Virus record (IMG/VR): IMGVR_UViG_3300020442_003949
Location: 1 to 64,000 of that record
Length of the DNA stretch: 64,000 nt
Strand: one strand, 5' to 3'
DNA from: a virus
The first letter of the stretch is position 1. The number at the start of each line of letters is the position of its first letter. Both the position numbers and the translations under genes were made by a program. This document shows positions 15,471-23,772 of this stretch, one piece after another. The notes under the pieces are model-generated. The model was given only the letters and a program-made list of their open reading frames with translations. It ran no database searches and was not told where the DNA came from.

Positions 15471-16110
15471 TTTTTCTTCTATCTACTTTGTCTGCAATTG
15501 TTTTATATAAGTTATCTATTGATGTATGATATGGTGCATCGTAATATGCATGAAAATTTTCTTTTCTATATAGTATTCGTTGCGGAACATTATTAAATGT
15601 AATAAATTTATCATCCATAGAATATGTCTGCAAAGTTTCTATAGACTCAGCGTCACCTAATTGCCTATATTGTTTATGAATGAGCGACTGGCTCCATGAT
15701 TCTAGTTTTTCATTATATGGATAGATTGTTACAAAAGAATAATGCAAATTCTTAAATTCTTTTGTTGCTGCTGGTATTGTGTGTGTCCATAATGTGCTTC
15801 GTACATCTTTTCTAAATCTTTTAAGAGTATAATAATTCATACCTAATCTAAGGTACTTTCCTTGTCCATAAACTCTTGCTCCACTTATACTAGCAAGTTC
15901 ACCATTATACATAATTCCATATAGTGCGTCTAAAAATAATTTATCCCAATTAGTTTTACTGAATTTCCAAACTTCTTCTTCTAAATTTGAATCATACTTA
16001 GAACTGTAATCTAAAAAATGCTTATGAGAATTATGATCTTGTGTTAAAATTTCTTCTCTAAATCTATATACTAAATCATTATTTGTATCTAATTTAATTA
16101 ATTGTATCAT
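15436..16110 (-). CDS. GNAT-like acyltransferase domain protein (putative)
   Basis: This 224-residue protein has a core that looks like a GNAT fold: a strand pair ALYGIMYNGELASISGARVYGQGKYLRLGMNYYTLKRFR, then a helix after the expected acyl-CoA site, then LHYSFVTIYPYNEKLESWSQSLI. The usual Q/RxxGxG/A pyrophosphate loop is not clear, so this is a low-resolution call. The C-terminus is basic (DRRKNGYKKLDCQFY). It sits between two 2OG-oxygenase-type genes in the same operon. An alternative is an uncharacterised phage family with no enzymatic role. Confidence 0.5.
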   Translation of the reverse strand: MIQLIKLDTNNDLVYRFREEILTQDHNSHKHFLDYSSKYDSNLEEEVWKFSKTNWDKLFLDALYGIMYNGELASISGARVYGQGKYLRLGMNYYTLKRFRKDVRSTLWTHTIPAATKEFKNLHYSFVTIYPYNEKLESWSQSLIHKQYRQLGDAESIETLQTYSMDDKFITFNNVPQRILYRKENFHAYYDAPYHTSIDNLYKTIADKVDRRKNGYKKLDCQFY

Positions 16111-16122
16111 ATTGTTTTGTAA

Positions 16123-16773
16123 TTAGTTAGTTAAATTCCACATCTTTTCAAACGTATAGTTTCCTTTTAATCTAAGCGATATCAAATGCCGTTCCTTATT
16201 TCCTACAAGTGCCTTATGCGGAATGCAAGTATTAAGAACATAAGGATTTTTTTGTGAAAAGTAGTAATAATTAAAGTCGTCAACTTCTTGTTCTACATGC
16301 AATGCAGGAATATTAAACTCATTATATTTTTCCTTAGAAATAATCCACTTTCCACTTTTATCGTACCAAGCTTTATTAGTAACGTAATTACTTCCAGTCC
16401 AAACTATAACACTATCGTCACAATTACAGAGTGGTATATTCAATGCACATTTGACAATACAATCAAGTTTTGCATTATAATCAATATGATATTTTACTAT
16501 TTGTCCTTGTTTATTAGAGGAAAACGTTTTAAAATAAACTGCATAATCTAATTGCGGTAATTTTAAATCCGTTAACCATTTATCTATAATTTTCTTGTGC
16601 TCATAAGATATTTCATATCTGTCTAAAACTTCTATTCTATTAGTTATATTAGTATTGTCTAACTGACATTTTTCTTTTCTATAGATATCAAAAAATACTG
16701 AAGGAATATTAATCTCTAATTCTTTATAATAATTATATAGTTTCGTTAATCTTTTTCCAACTGTGCCAATCAT
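16123..16773 (-). CDS. 2OG-Fe(II) oxygenase-like protein (Asp/Asn hydroxylase type)
   Basis: This 216-residue protein carries a recognisable facial triad: H96-x-D98 in KYHIDYNAK and H186 in IPHKALVG. R195 or R201 in NKERHLISLRLKG could be the oxoglutarate salt-bridge residue. The intervening stretch (KCALNIPLCNCDDSVIVWTG) fits the small aspartyl/asparaginyl hydroxylase-like jelly roll, where a hydrophobic strand follows the HxD motif. The 5' end overlaps the preceding related oxygenase gene by 41 bp. Three such proteins (16123, 16733, 21145) occur in the cassette. Substrate unknown. Confidence 0.65.
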   Translation of the reverse strand: MIGTVGKRLTKLYNYYKELEINIPSVFFDIYRKEKCQLDNTNITNRIEVLDRYEISYEHKKIIDKWLTDLKLPQLDYAVYFKTFSSNKQGQIVKYHIDYNAKLDCIVKCALNIPLCNCDDSVIVWTGSNYVTNKAWYDKSGKWIISKEKYNEFNIPALHVEQEVDDFNYYYFSQKNPYVLNTCIPHKALVGNKERHLISLRLKGNYTFEKMWNLTN

Positions 16774-17467
16774 ATATTCTTTCTTTTTTAGGATTTTTTA
16801 TACCTGCTGCATGATCTACATTGCCTAATGACGATATTTTGATTGATGTTGCTTCATGCTTATTTATCTGCTCTGTAATATATGCTACAAACTTTGTATT
16901 TTGTAAATTGTCACCAACCCAAGGATCTCCCCAACATAATGTGTATTTTTCATCTCCATTATTATCCATTCCATGGAGGGCGGCGCCACTCATAAGATAT
17001 CCTGTCCAATCATTAGGAATAGGAACACGATTATTTTTCTCATCAATATAATATAACGGATTATTTTCTCTACCTTTCAAAACTAATCTTAATTTTGGTT
17101 CTAAAGTTTTCAGCTGATCTGCATAACAATCTGTATGATGCCTCATTTTCATTCCTGGCATTGTTCTAATAATTATTATTCGAGGCCTTATATCTGTCAT
17201 TGGAAAAATAAAATTATTACACAATTCTCTAAGGGATTTACAATCTTTTGTATATGGCAACCAATCCATATTTTTTTTATTGTTCACATCTTCATTTCCG
17301 TACAAACAAATCAAATAACTTTCTCGAAAGGTGCACCAATACCAATGCTCATTAGGTATAGCATCAATCTCTTCAGCCATTTGTGCTAAATCTTCATCTG
17401 TAACAGGAAAATCTAATTTCATTGCTGCAATATCTAATAGAGTAGAAAGCAGTCTATCATTCTTCAT
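16733..17467 (-). CDS. 2OG-Fe(II) oxygenase-like protein
   Basis: This 244-residue protein shows H111-x-D113 in MRHHTDCYA. KLRLVLKGRENNPLYYIDEKNNRVPIP, reminiscent of the substrate-side strands, precedes H165 in GAALHGMDNNGDEKYTLCWG. Upstream RPRIIIIRTMPGMKMR is the strand leading into the metal motif. This order matches aspartyl/asparaginyl beta-hydroxylase-like oxygenases. The ~60 residues after the core (TSIKISSLGNVDHAAG, then KKERIYDWHSW) are not assigned. It overlaps both neighbours by 11 and 41 bp. The function call is at superfamily level only. Confidence 0.62.
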   Translation of the reverse strand: MKNDRLLSTLLDIAAMKLDFPVTDEDLAQMAEEIDAIPNEHWYWCTFRESYLICLYGNEDVNNKKNMDWLPYTKDCKSLRELCNNFIFPMTDIRPRIIIIRTMPGMKMRHHTDCYADQLKTLEPKLRLVLKGRENNPLYYIDEKNNRVPIPNDWTGYLMSGAALHGMDNNGDEKYTLCWGDPWVGDNLQNTKFVAYITEQINKHEATSIKISSLGNVDHAAGIKNPKKERIYDWHSWKKINETI

Positions 17468-18113
17468 TTTTTAAAAATATCCTTTCATCACCTGAGTCCC
17501 ATTTTATTTCAACATTTTTTTTATTTTCTTTCATCTTCTTTTTTTCTTGAGGTTGAATTGGCGTTATATGTAATTCGTCTATATTACAACTTACAGGACT
17601 CTCAATTATCCATTGTACATACGCAGCAATATCTTCTTGCTTAAAATGATGAAAATGACTCCATTGATGCATAGTCTTATCAGTATCAACTCCACCGAAG
17701 CTAAAATAAGTTGTTTTGATTTTACTATCAAACCAATTTACATGCTTTGATAAGGATCTATTCAAATCTCTTAAGGCACGTTTTTCAATTGGGTACAATC
17801 TATTATCTGGTCTAAAATAATAATCTACAGCAGATCCAAAACTAATTATATGTCCACTTTTATTATTGTCTTTCCATTCTGTCCAAACATATTGTAACAG
17901 TTTTGTTTGTGCAAAATCAATTAATAGTGAAGAATTTATAAAAACATCATAGTTCATACTAATTTTTGCTACTTTCTTAAGATTTTCCGATGTTAATAAA
18001 TCTAAAGTATATGTTGCGTCATCCGATCTAGATATAGTATGAGCTGTTGGATATAATTCACATATTGCTTTAGCTATATTTTTTTTTGGGTTTCCAGTTA
18101 ATAATATTTTCAT
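17457..18113 (-). CDS. Short-chain dehydrogenase/reductase-like protein
   Basis: This 218-residue protein has an N-terminal nucleotide-binding segment MKILLTGNPKKNIAKAI, a shortened form of the TGxxxGIG loop. VFINSS follows near residue 60, where SDRs have NNAG, then ISFGSAVDYY, and Y-x3-K (YPIEKRAL) as the catalytic pair. A region after the active site, YFSFGGVDTD, corresponds to the PGxxxT segment. It is shorter than most SDRs, and the lysine-rich C-terminus (KKKMKENKKN) is unusual. It probably performs a redox or epimerisation step on a sugar or similar substrate (inference). It abuts the B12-type radical SAM gene. Confidence 0.65.
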   Translation of the reverse strand: MKILLTGNPKKNIAKAICELYPTAHTISRSDDATYTLDLLTSENLKKVAKISMNYDVFINSSLLIDFAQTKLLQYVWTEWKDNNKSGHIISFGSAVDYYFRPDNRLYPIEKRALRDLNRSLSKHVNWFDSKIKTTYFSFGGVDTDKTMHQWSHFHHFKQEDIAAYVQWIIESPVSCNIDELHITPIQPQEKKKMKENKKNVEIKWDSGDERIFLKNEE

Positions 18114-19703
18114 TTATAAAATTTTTTGTAAATAATTATTTTTTATATTAATTCTTCTTGCAATAGCATTTTCAACAAAGTCTAAATCATCATAATATAA
18201 ATCTTTAATTTCTTCATGCGTATAACCAATGTTTTTCATTCTATTATAATATTGAAATATACTCATACTTTTTTTCTGTCGTGCTCTACTATCATCATAG
18301 AATTCTTTTTCTAATTCAATTGCTTTTTCTACAGTTAAACAAGTATTAGTCCATCTATTATTATCACGCTCCTTTTCCATTGAATAACCATAAGCAGCTG
18401 GATTAGCAAATATTTTAGATACATTTTCATAAACATATCCTTTTGGTGTTTTGTAAAATCCAGCATTTTCTAAATTATATTTTTCAGCATCATCTACTGA
18501 TATTATCGGAGGAACCGAAAATGCATATCTATTCAATTGTATACCATCTAATGGATTATCTTTCCTATATAACCATTCCATTGTTTCCCTAATACTTGCT
18601 TCGTCTTCATAAGGCAAACCTACAATGAATCCTGCTGCTATATAAACTTTCTCTTTCCATATATCTTTTAACATATGCAAATCTTTTTCAATTATTTTTC
18701 TATCACCTCTTTTTCCAATAAACGATCCTGTTTTTTTATTCATAGTTTCTATGCCAAATTCAACAGATCGCAACCCTATTTCTTCTAACATGTAAGGCAT
18801 TTCTTTTGACTTTGACATTATTTCTAGTCTAGAATATGCGCTAAATTCAATTTTAAATGGCAATTCAGATATTACATCATATAAAAACCTTACTTTATTC
18901 ATACTATCATTAAGCGTATCATCTGAAATCATATATCCAGTTGTACCATATAACTCATAGTTTCTAATAAATTCTTCTTGCAATACTTCTTTTTCTTTTG
19001 TGTAATCACCAAATTTTTTACCATTTAGATTAAATGCACAAAAACTACACGCAAATACACATCCTCTAGCAGTTTCAATAGGTAAATTTTCATTTTCAAA
19101 AATATAATCAGTCTTATCATAAATTATTTTAGACTTGCTGAAATCATTATATTGGTACATTTTTTCAGTAATAATATTACCCCAATCGGTTTTTATTGTT
19201 TTTAACGGTGTACTATATTTTAAATGGTTAGCAAGTGCAACACTAGATCGTTCTGCCTGCCCTAATATCCAATAATCAACACCTTGTGTATCATAATTAG
19301 CTGCCTTATATCCACCGACTACAATTTTTGCTTTGTTATTTTTACTTTTTATAAATTCAAAAATAACTCGCATCTCATCGTCTATTAAAGGAAATAATCT
19401 AACATAATTACTAGCTATTATTGTACGTAAACTTGTATTAGTATTTAAATATAATTCTTTTAAATCGTGATCTGAAATATATTTAGTCCATAATGTTGTT
19501 GAAAATCCTACAAATAAAGTAGATTTATCTACATGAACACTTAATATTCTGCAAATAGTATTAATATCAAAAGATGCAAAAAAATCTATAACTTGAACAT
19601 TAAAACCATGTGATCTTAATTCTGTTGCAATTCTATAAGGTCCTGCATATCTGCTAACGCCGAAAACACCATTGACATCAGAAAATATTATAATTTCAGC
19701 CAT
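18114..19703 (-). CDS. Radical SAM protein with N-terminal B12-binding-like domain
   Basis: This is a 529-residue protein of the B12-binding/radical SAM type. Residues ~1-170 form a Rossmann-like domain (IIIFSDVNGVFGV, TELRSHGFNVQVIDFF, AKIVVGGYKAANY, VDYWILGQAE). The classic cobalamin-binding DxHxxG motif is not visible, so cobalamin binding is uncertain. The radical SAM core begins with C215-x3-C219-x2-C222 (ETARGCVFACSFC) and continues with YMISDDTLND, where GGE-type motifs usually lie, and VEFGIETMNKKT and FIVGLPYEDEAS. Many relatives are methyltransferases or cyclases in antibiotic pathways. The stop is 1 bp from the SDR start and the 5' end overlaps the methyltransferase gene by 8 bp. 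Confidence 0.85.
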   Translation of the reverse strand: MAEIIIFSDVNGVFGVSRYAGPYRIATELRSHGFNVQVIDFFASFDINTICRILSVHVDKSTLFVGFSTTLWTKYISDHDLKELYLNTNTSLRTIIASNYVRLFPLIDDEMRVIFEFIKSKNNKAKIVVGGYKAANYDTQGVDYWILGQAERSSVALANHLKYSTPLKTIKTDWGNIITEKMYQYNDFSKSKIIYDKTDYIFENENLPIETARGCVFACSFCAFNLNGKKFGDYTKEKEVLQEEFIRNYELYGTTGYMISDDTLNDSMNKVRFLYDVISELPFKIEFSAYSRLEIMSKSKEMPYMLEEIGLRSVEFGIETMNKKTGSFIGKRGDRKIIEKDLHMLKDIWKEKVYIAAGFIVGLPYEDEASIRETMEWLYRKDNPLDGIQLNRYAFSVPPIISVDDAEKYNLENAGFYKTPKGYVYENVSKIFANPAAYGYSMEKERDNNRWTNTCLTVEKAIELEKEFYDDSRARQKKSMSIFQYYNRMKNIGYTHEEIKDLYYDDLDFVENAIARRINIKNNYLQKIL

Positions 19704-20355
19704 TGTTCCAAATTAAAAAATCTTGTGCTTGTGTATTTAAAATAATGTCACAGTGAAATATTTTTTGTAAAAATTTATTGCAATAAAATGTAAAAAAATA
19801 ATCATGCGTTTTATGATAAATTGGTGTATTATTTACAAGAATATTATTTTGTATTAAATAGTAATAATTGGATCTTAAATTTAAATCTAAGCAAGAACCA
19901 AATTCTTCATATCTTTTCCTATACACCCAATCTTTAAAAAATTTATTATTATTATCTACAAAAGATAGTATTAACTTTTTACATATACCTTGCAAATAAT
20001 TAATTGTTGTTTTAAATGTAAAAAAATCAGTGTGTGTAAACACACTATAAGCAAAACAAATATCAAATTTTTCTTCTAATATAGGAAAAGGCTCATCTAT
20101 ATTGCCTTCATTATACATAGGACTAAAACGATTGTAATGTATAAAATTAGCATTACTAAATTCTATTTTTCCTTGACGTATCGCATCTTTTTCTACATCA
20201 ATGCACGTATAGTTTTCTTCTTTAATTTTACCTTGACTAAAATATAATAAATTTCCTCTATTTCCTCCATAATCTAATATTTTTTTATTTTTATAATCAC
20301 CAGCAAATTTTTCAAACAAACTAAATGTATGTTTAGTTTCATATCGTAGATGCAT
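19696..20355 (-). CDS. Class I SAM-dependent methyltransferase (putative)
   Basis: This 219-residue protein has the motif I region KILDYGGNRGNLLYF (residues ~25-39), an acidic end of strand 2 in YTCIDVEKDAI, and motif IV-like FDICFAYSVFTHTD near residue 100. This is the pattern of the small-molecule class I methyltransferases. The acceptor is unknown. It overlaps the B12-type radical SAM gene by 8 bp and is separated by 7 bp from the nitroreductase gene. Confidence 0.7.
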   Translation of the reverse strand: MHLRYETKHTFSLFEKFAGDYKNKKILDYGGNRGNLLYFSQGKIKEENYTCIDVEKDAIRQGKIEFSNANFIHYNRFSPMYNEGNIDEPFPILEEKFDICFAYSVFTHTDFFTFKTTINYLQGICKKLILSFVDNNNKFFKDWVYRKRYEEFGSCLDLNLRSNYYYLIQNNILVNNTPIYHKTHDYFFTFYCNKFLQKIFHCDIILNTQAQDFLIWNNG

Positions 20356-20362
20356 AATATAC

Positions 20363-21142
20363 TTAAAATTTTATTATATTAGATTTTGGATTACCTCTCG
20401 CTTCTGCCTCACCTACTCTTCTTTTTTCATAAAAATGTACATGAGTAATTTGATTATTTTCTTTTTCTATTAAAACCTCTTGACACCGACTGCCTTCCCA
20501 TCTTTTCATATCCTCTTTGCCTATACATAATAAAATAATTATATTTTCACTATCATTTAACGTTACTATGCCATTTTTGTTTACTAAATTATTATCATGT
20601 TGTCCAGCAATACCTACAAATGCAGTATCATATCCTAGCTCTTGCGCTTTTAATTGTGCCCAACTACAAGATAACATACAATCACGAATTACCCTTGTTA
20701 AAATTTCCATGTTCTTACCTTCTATAAGGTTTTCAAATGTCAATACATCATAATTATCTTTTATTGTAAAAAAATTATCAAATTTATTTTTATCATCTAC
20801 CCATTTCCCTACAAAAGCTAAAGTAAGAGGCGCTTCTATTTGTTTAAGCTCTTGATGCATAAAAATCTGAGGTGTATCAATAGTGTCCCTTGGAAAATCA
20901 ATGTACATTTGATCATCTTTATTAATTACCCATTCGCACACACACACATTACGACATAAATGTTGCTTTATCTGCTTACCTTCGTCAGTGTTTGTAAAAG
21001 CCATTATATTATATGGTTTTAAACAATTTTTACTAGGTGCTTTTTCTGCTGCTGCTATAATTTTATCTACATGATCGTTAGGTACTGGCTCATCTAAGAA
21101 TAATCTAACAGTGCGTCTTGCATCAAATAAATTATCTAACAT
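20363..21142 (-). CDS. Nitroreductase-family flavoprotein
   Basis: The start at 21142 (ATG with AAGGA 7 nt before it) is preferred over an in-frame start at 21181 inside the preceding gene. The 259-residue protein begins LFDARRTVRLFLDEPVP, the FMN-phosphate-binding Arg-rich segment of nitroreductases, followed by IIAAAEKAPSKNCLKPYNIMAF, equivalent to the family AAxxAPSxxNxQP. Further on, SCSWAQLKAQELGYDTAFVG corresponds to the helix that ends at the flavin N5 loop. Members reduce nitro groups, quinones or enones, and some dehydrogenate azolines in peptide pathways. The role here is undetermined. Confidence 0.8.
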   Translation of the reverse strand: MLDNLFDARRTVRLFLDEPVPNDHVDKIIAAAEKAPSKNCLKPYNIMAFTNTDEGKQIKQHLCRNVCVCEWVINKDDQMYIDFPRDTIDTPQIFMHQELKQIEAPLTLAFVGKWVDDKNKFDNFFTIKDNYDVLTFENLIEGKNMEILTRVIRDCMLSCSWAQLKAQELGYDTAFVGIAGQHDNNLVNKNGIVTLNDSENIIILLCIGKEDMKRWEGSRCQEVLIEKENNQITHVHFYEKRRVGEAEARGNPKSNIIKF

Positions 21143-21144
21143 AT

Positions 21145-21657
21145 TTAATCCTTTATATTTGTACATCCTACTAAATGCCATCTAACGTTATCTGAACTAT
21201 TAATGAATGTATGTGTTTCTTTAGTATTAACTAAATATACTTTTCCAGATTCTAAATGATATTGTTGTTTGTGCTTAGGAAAATAAAATACACAATTTTT
21301 GTTTGTCCAAATAGGTACATGAAGTCTCCATGTAGGGTCTGCGTGAAAAGAGTAACAAGTTTTACCTTCTTTAAACATACATCTTGTCCTAATCAGTTCA
21401 AAATCTTTTACAATTTTTTCAATCTCTGTATTTATAAAACTTTTATGAATTTGATCAAAGTCATATTCAGTTACTCCATTATACAGTTTTAAACTTTCTA
21501 GACCGTCAATTATATCCCAAGGACTTGGTACTCCTTTTCTATGTTGAACAGATATTCCTTCCATTCTAATTACTAACGGATGTTTCCTAACATCTTCTAA
21601 ACAATTTCTAATATCATCAATGTTAATTTGATACTTTAATTCTTTAACTAATTCCAT
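21145..21657 (-). CDS. 2OG-Fe(II) oxygenase-like protein (Asp/Asn hydroxylase type)
   Basis: This 170-residue protein has a compact jelly-roll with H105-x-D107 in CYSFHADPTWRLHVPIW, a distal H149 in TKETHTFIN and R159 in SDNVRWHLVG. This spacing and the RLHVPI strand are typical of aspartyl/asparaginyl hydroxylase-like oxygenases, which hydroxylate amino acids, free or in peptides. It is the clearest of the three related proteins in the cassette. It lies 2 bp after a radical SAM gene and just before the nitroreductase gene. Confidence 0.75.
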   Translation of the reverse strand: MELVKELKYQINIDDIRNCLEDVRKHPLVIRMEGISVQHRKGVPSPWDIIDGLESLKLYNGVTEYDFDQIHKSFINTEIEKIVKDFELIRTRCMFKEGKTCYSFHADPTWRLHVPIWTNKNCVFYFPKHKQQYHLESGKVYLVNTKETHTFINSSDNVRWHLVGCTNIKD

Positions 21658-21659
21658 AT

Positions 21660-22802
21660 TTATTCTGCTACATTCAAATCAATTAAATCTAAAATTTTCC
21701 TTTTTGGTATTTTTGAATCTGCACTACTCACACAAGATTCTGTTGTACATACAACTGGATTTTTAAACAGTTGAAACCCAGTTTCTATGTTACCTAGAGG
21801 CACATCATGACAACTATAACTTCTTTTTACACTTCCGTCAGGTTCTCTAATTATAATTCCTTGATACCCAGCGTTACAACTCCATCCTTTAAATTTATTA
21901 AAATTAAAAGCATTAAATCTTTCTGCTTGGTCCATGTACCATTTTTTTCCATCTTTATCAGTAAATTCTACCTGCATATGCCAAGGCACACTGGCATCAT
22001 TCTTACCCATTATTCCTGGATTAATATCATAAGATGGTTTTGGTCGATCTTGCCATTTGCGCTTAGATTCTGTGTAAGCACGTTGTGGCATTCCATTCCA
22101 TAATTTTTTTAACTGTTCATCTGTATATCCATCAACAACACGGCTAGCAGTAGGATCGCTTTGTGGTTTTAGTGTTACATTTATTCCTTGTTCGTGAAAA
22201 AATAATGCATTTTCCCAATCTCTGTCAAACCATTCTGGAACCATTACTTGATTAATTGTTATTTGAACATCGTTTTCTTGACACAATATTAATTTATCTG
22301 CAAAATCTTGCATCTGTTCTTTTGTGCATACATGTTCAGTATGTAAACTTGCTGTAATACTTGCCCTATGGAATGGTTTTGCATATTCAACATACTGTTT
22401 AAACCATTCCATAGGTCTAGAACAATTACTAGTCATGTGTATGCTTGTATAATTTGTGTTAGGCACATCATCTGCAAGATATTTTAGGATATCTAAATAT
22501 CCTGGATGGAATGTAGGTTCGCCGCCAGACAAACTAAAATGGAAACTGTTAAATCCGTTGCTTCTTGCTTGTTTTTTTATCTCATCTATAGTCAGCAAAC
22601 ATAATTTTGTTGGTCTATGATCTTTTGTATTTGATCTTGCATAAGGCCAACAATACGAACAACGATAATTACAATACCTACCTAATAACCACGAAACTGT
22701 AAAAAGGTCTCTATATAACAATGTCCTTTGTCCAACTTGAACTAAATTATCAAATGGTATTTTAGTAAAATCATAGTTAGACCATTTTAAATCTTCAGAC
22801 AT
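21660..22802 (-). CDS. Radical SAM protein (group C)
   Basis: This is a 380-residue protein with the SAM-radical cluster C44-x3-C48-x2-C51 in LGRYCNYRCSYC and GGEP in FSLSGGEPTFHPG. The C-terminal quarter contains further cysteines (WSCNAGYQG, YSCHDVPLGN, VVCTTESC) that probably hold an auxiliary cluster. It resembles the protein at 23772-25001 in the opening motif W-x-LGRxCNYxCSYC and in later regions, so the two are paralogues. Substrate unknown. It abuts both neighbours within 10 bp. Confidence 0.85.
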   Translation of the reverse strand: MSEDLKWSNYDFTKIPFDNLVQVGQRTLLYRDLFTVSWLLGRYCNYRCSYCWPYARSNTKDHRPTKLCLLTIDEIKKQARSNGFNSFHFSLSGGEPTFHPGYLDILKYLADDVPNTNYTSIHMTSNCSRPMEWFKQYVEYAKPFHRASITASLHTEHVCTKEQMQDFADKLILCQENDVQITINQVMVPEWFDRDWENALFFHEQGINVTLKPQSDPTASRVVDGYTDEQLKKLWNGMPQRAYTESKRKWQDRPKPSYDINPGIMGKNDASVPWHMQVEFTDKDGKKWYMDQAERFNAFNFNKFKGWSCNAGYQGIIIREPDGSVKRSYSCHDVPLGNIETGFQLFKNPVVCTTESCVSSADSKIPKRKILDLIDLNVAE

Positions 22803-22812
22803 TTATAAACCA

Positions 22813-23772
22813 TTATAATTTTTCTTTAATAAAAACATCTCTCTTCTTTTGTTTACATACTTGTTTACAACGCAGGATTGGTGATTCTGTATTCCAAGAA
22901 TCTATTATTCCAATCCATATATCACTATTAATTGCATCATCAATGGTAGTTGTTTTTAAATTAATTGTATTAATATAATCATTTTTTGCTAGCAACACTT
23001 CAAAATCATCTTTTATTATACGACTAACATTATATTCTAACATTTTACTATTTAAATGACAACAAGGTATTATATTACCATTATGATTAACAAATATCCT
23101 TTTTTGGTTACCATATTTACAACTTATAGTACTTTCTTCAATAGCACTATCAATTGACTTTGTTTGTGACGGTTTTACACCTTGTGAATCTTTTCTGTGA
23201 CTAATAATTGTTTTAAAATCTTTAAATCCTTCTTCTTTGGCAATTCGTTTGGCTGCATCTAGTTGGTGCTCATTATGTTCAAATACTATAAACTGCCAAT
23301 TACTATCTCCTCCTGCTTTATTAAAGGCTCTAAAATTTTCTTGGATTTTTTTAAATCTTGATCCTTTTCGATATATTTCTGAAGTTTCATCACTTCCGTC
23401 TATTCCCCAAGTTACCCTATGTGAATGTGAAGTTGTAAGTAACTTAGCTAACTTTTTCCACCATACTGCTGTTCTTGTGCTTCCATTTGTAGCAATATTA
23501 ATATGGCATTTCCATTCAACAAAATATTTTATTATATCAAAAAAATGAGGATGAGTAGTGGGTTCATCTACACTTCCGCAAAAATTGATTATCTTTATAT
23601 TTGGAAACATTTCTTTTTTGAATCTATGTTTAATTAACTCAAAATCTATATATTCTTTGTTTAAAATTTTATCTGCTTGATTTGATATAACACGAAAACA
23701 TCCTTTACATTCTATATTACAAAAACTTGTAAGCTCAATATCAATCCATTCTAAAGTATCAATTGTCCACAT
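22813..23772 (-). CDS. Radical SAM/SPASM-like protein (group B)
   Basis: This is a 319-residue protein with the cluster motif C18-x3-C22-x2-C25 (LTSFCNIECKGC) and a C-terminal cysteine set around CKYGNQKRIFVNHNGNIIPCCHLNS, as in SPASM-type auxiliary-cluster domains. The middle carries group B features shared with 30597-31682 and 31708-32787: VDEP in place of GGEP, WGIDGSDETSEIYRKG, and FIVFEHNEHQLDAAKRIAKEEGF. It overlaps the next gene by 1 bp as TAATG. SPASM enzymes often act on peptides or proteins, which makes a peptide substrate plausible but unproven. Confidence 0.85.
   Translation of the reverse strand: MWTIDTLEWIDIELTSFCNIECKGCFRVISNQADKILNKEYIDFELIKHRFKKEMFPNIKIINFCGSVDEPTTHPHFFDIIKYFVEWKCHINIATNGSTRTAVWWKKLAKLLTTSHSHRVTWGIDGSDETSEIYRKGSRFKKIQENFRAFNKAGGDSNWQFIVFEHNEHQLDAAKRIAKEEGFKDFKTIISHRKDSQGVKPSQTKSIDSAIEESTISCKYGNQKRIFVNHNGNIIPCCHLNSKMLEYNVSRIIKDDFEVLLAKNDYINTINLKTTTIDDAINSDIWIGIIDSWNTESPILRCKQVCKQKKRDVFIKEKL

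Noticed and set aside
20363-21181. Longer nitroreductase start at 21181
   Set aside because: It overlaps the previous gene by 37 bp, whereas the ATG at 21142 has AAGGA just before it and the family-typical N-terminus.
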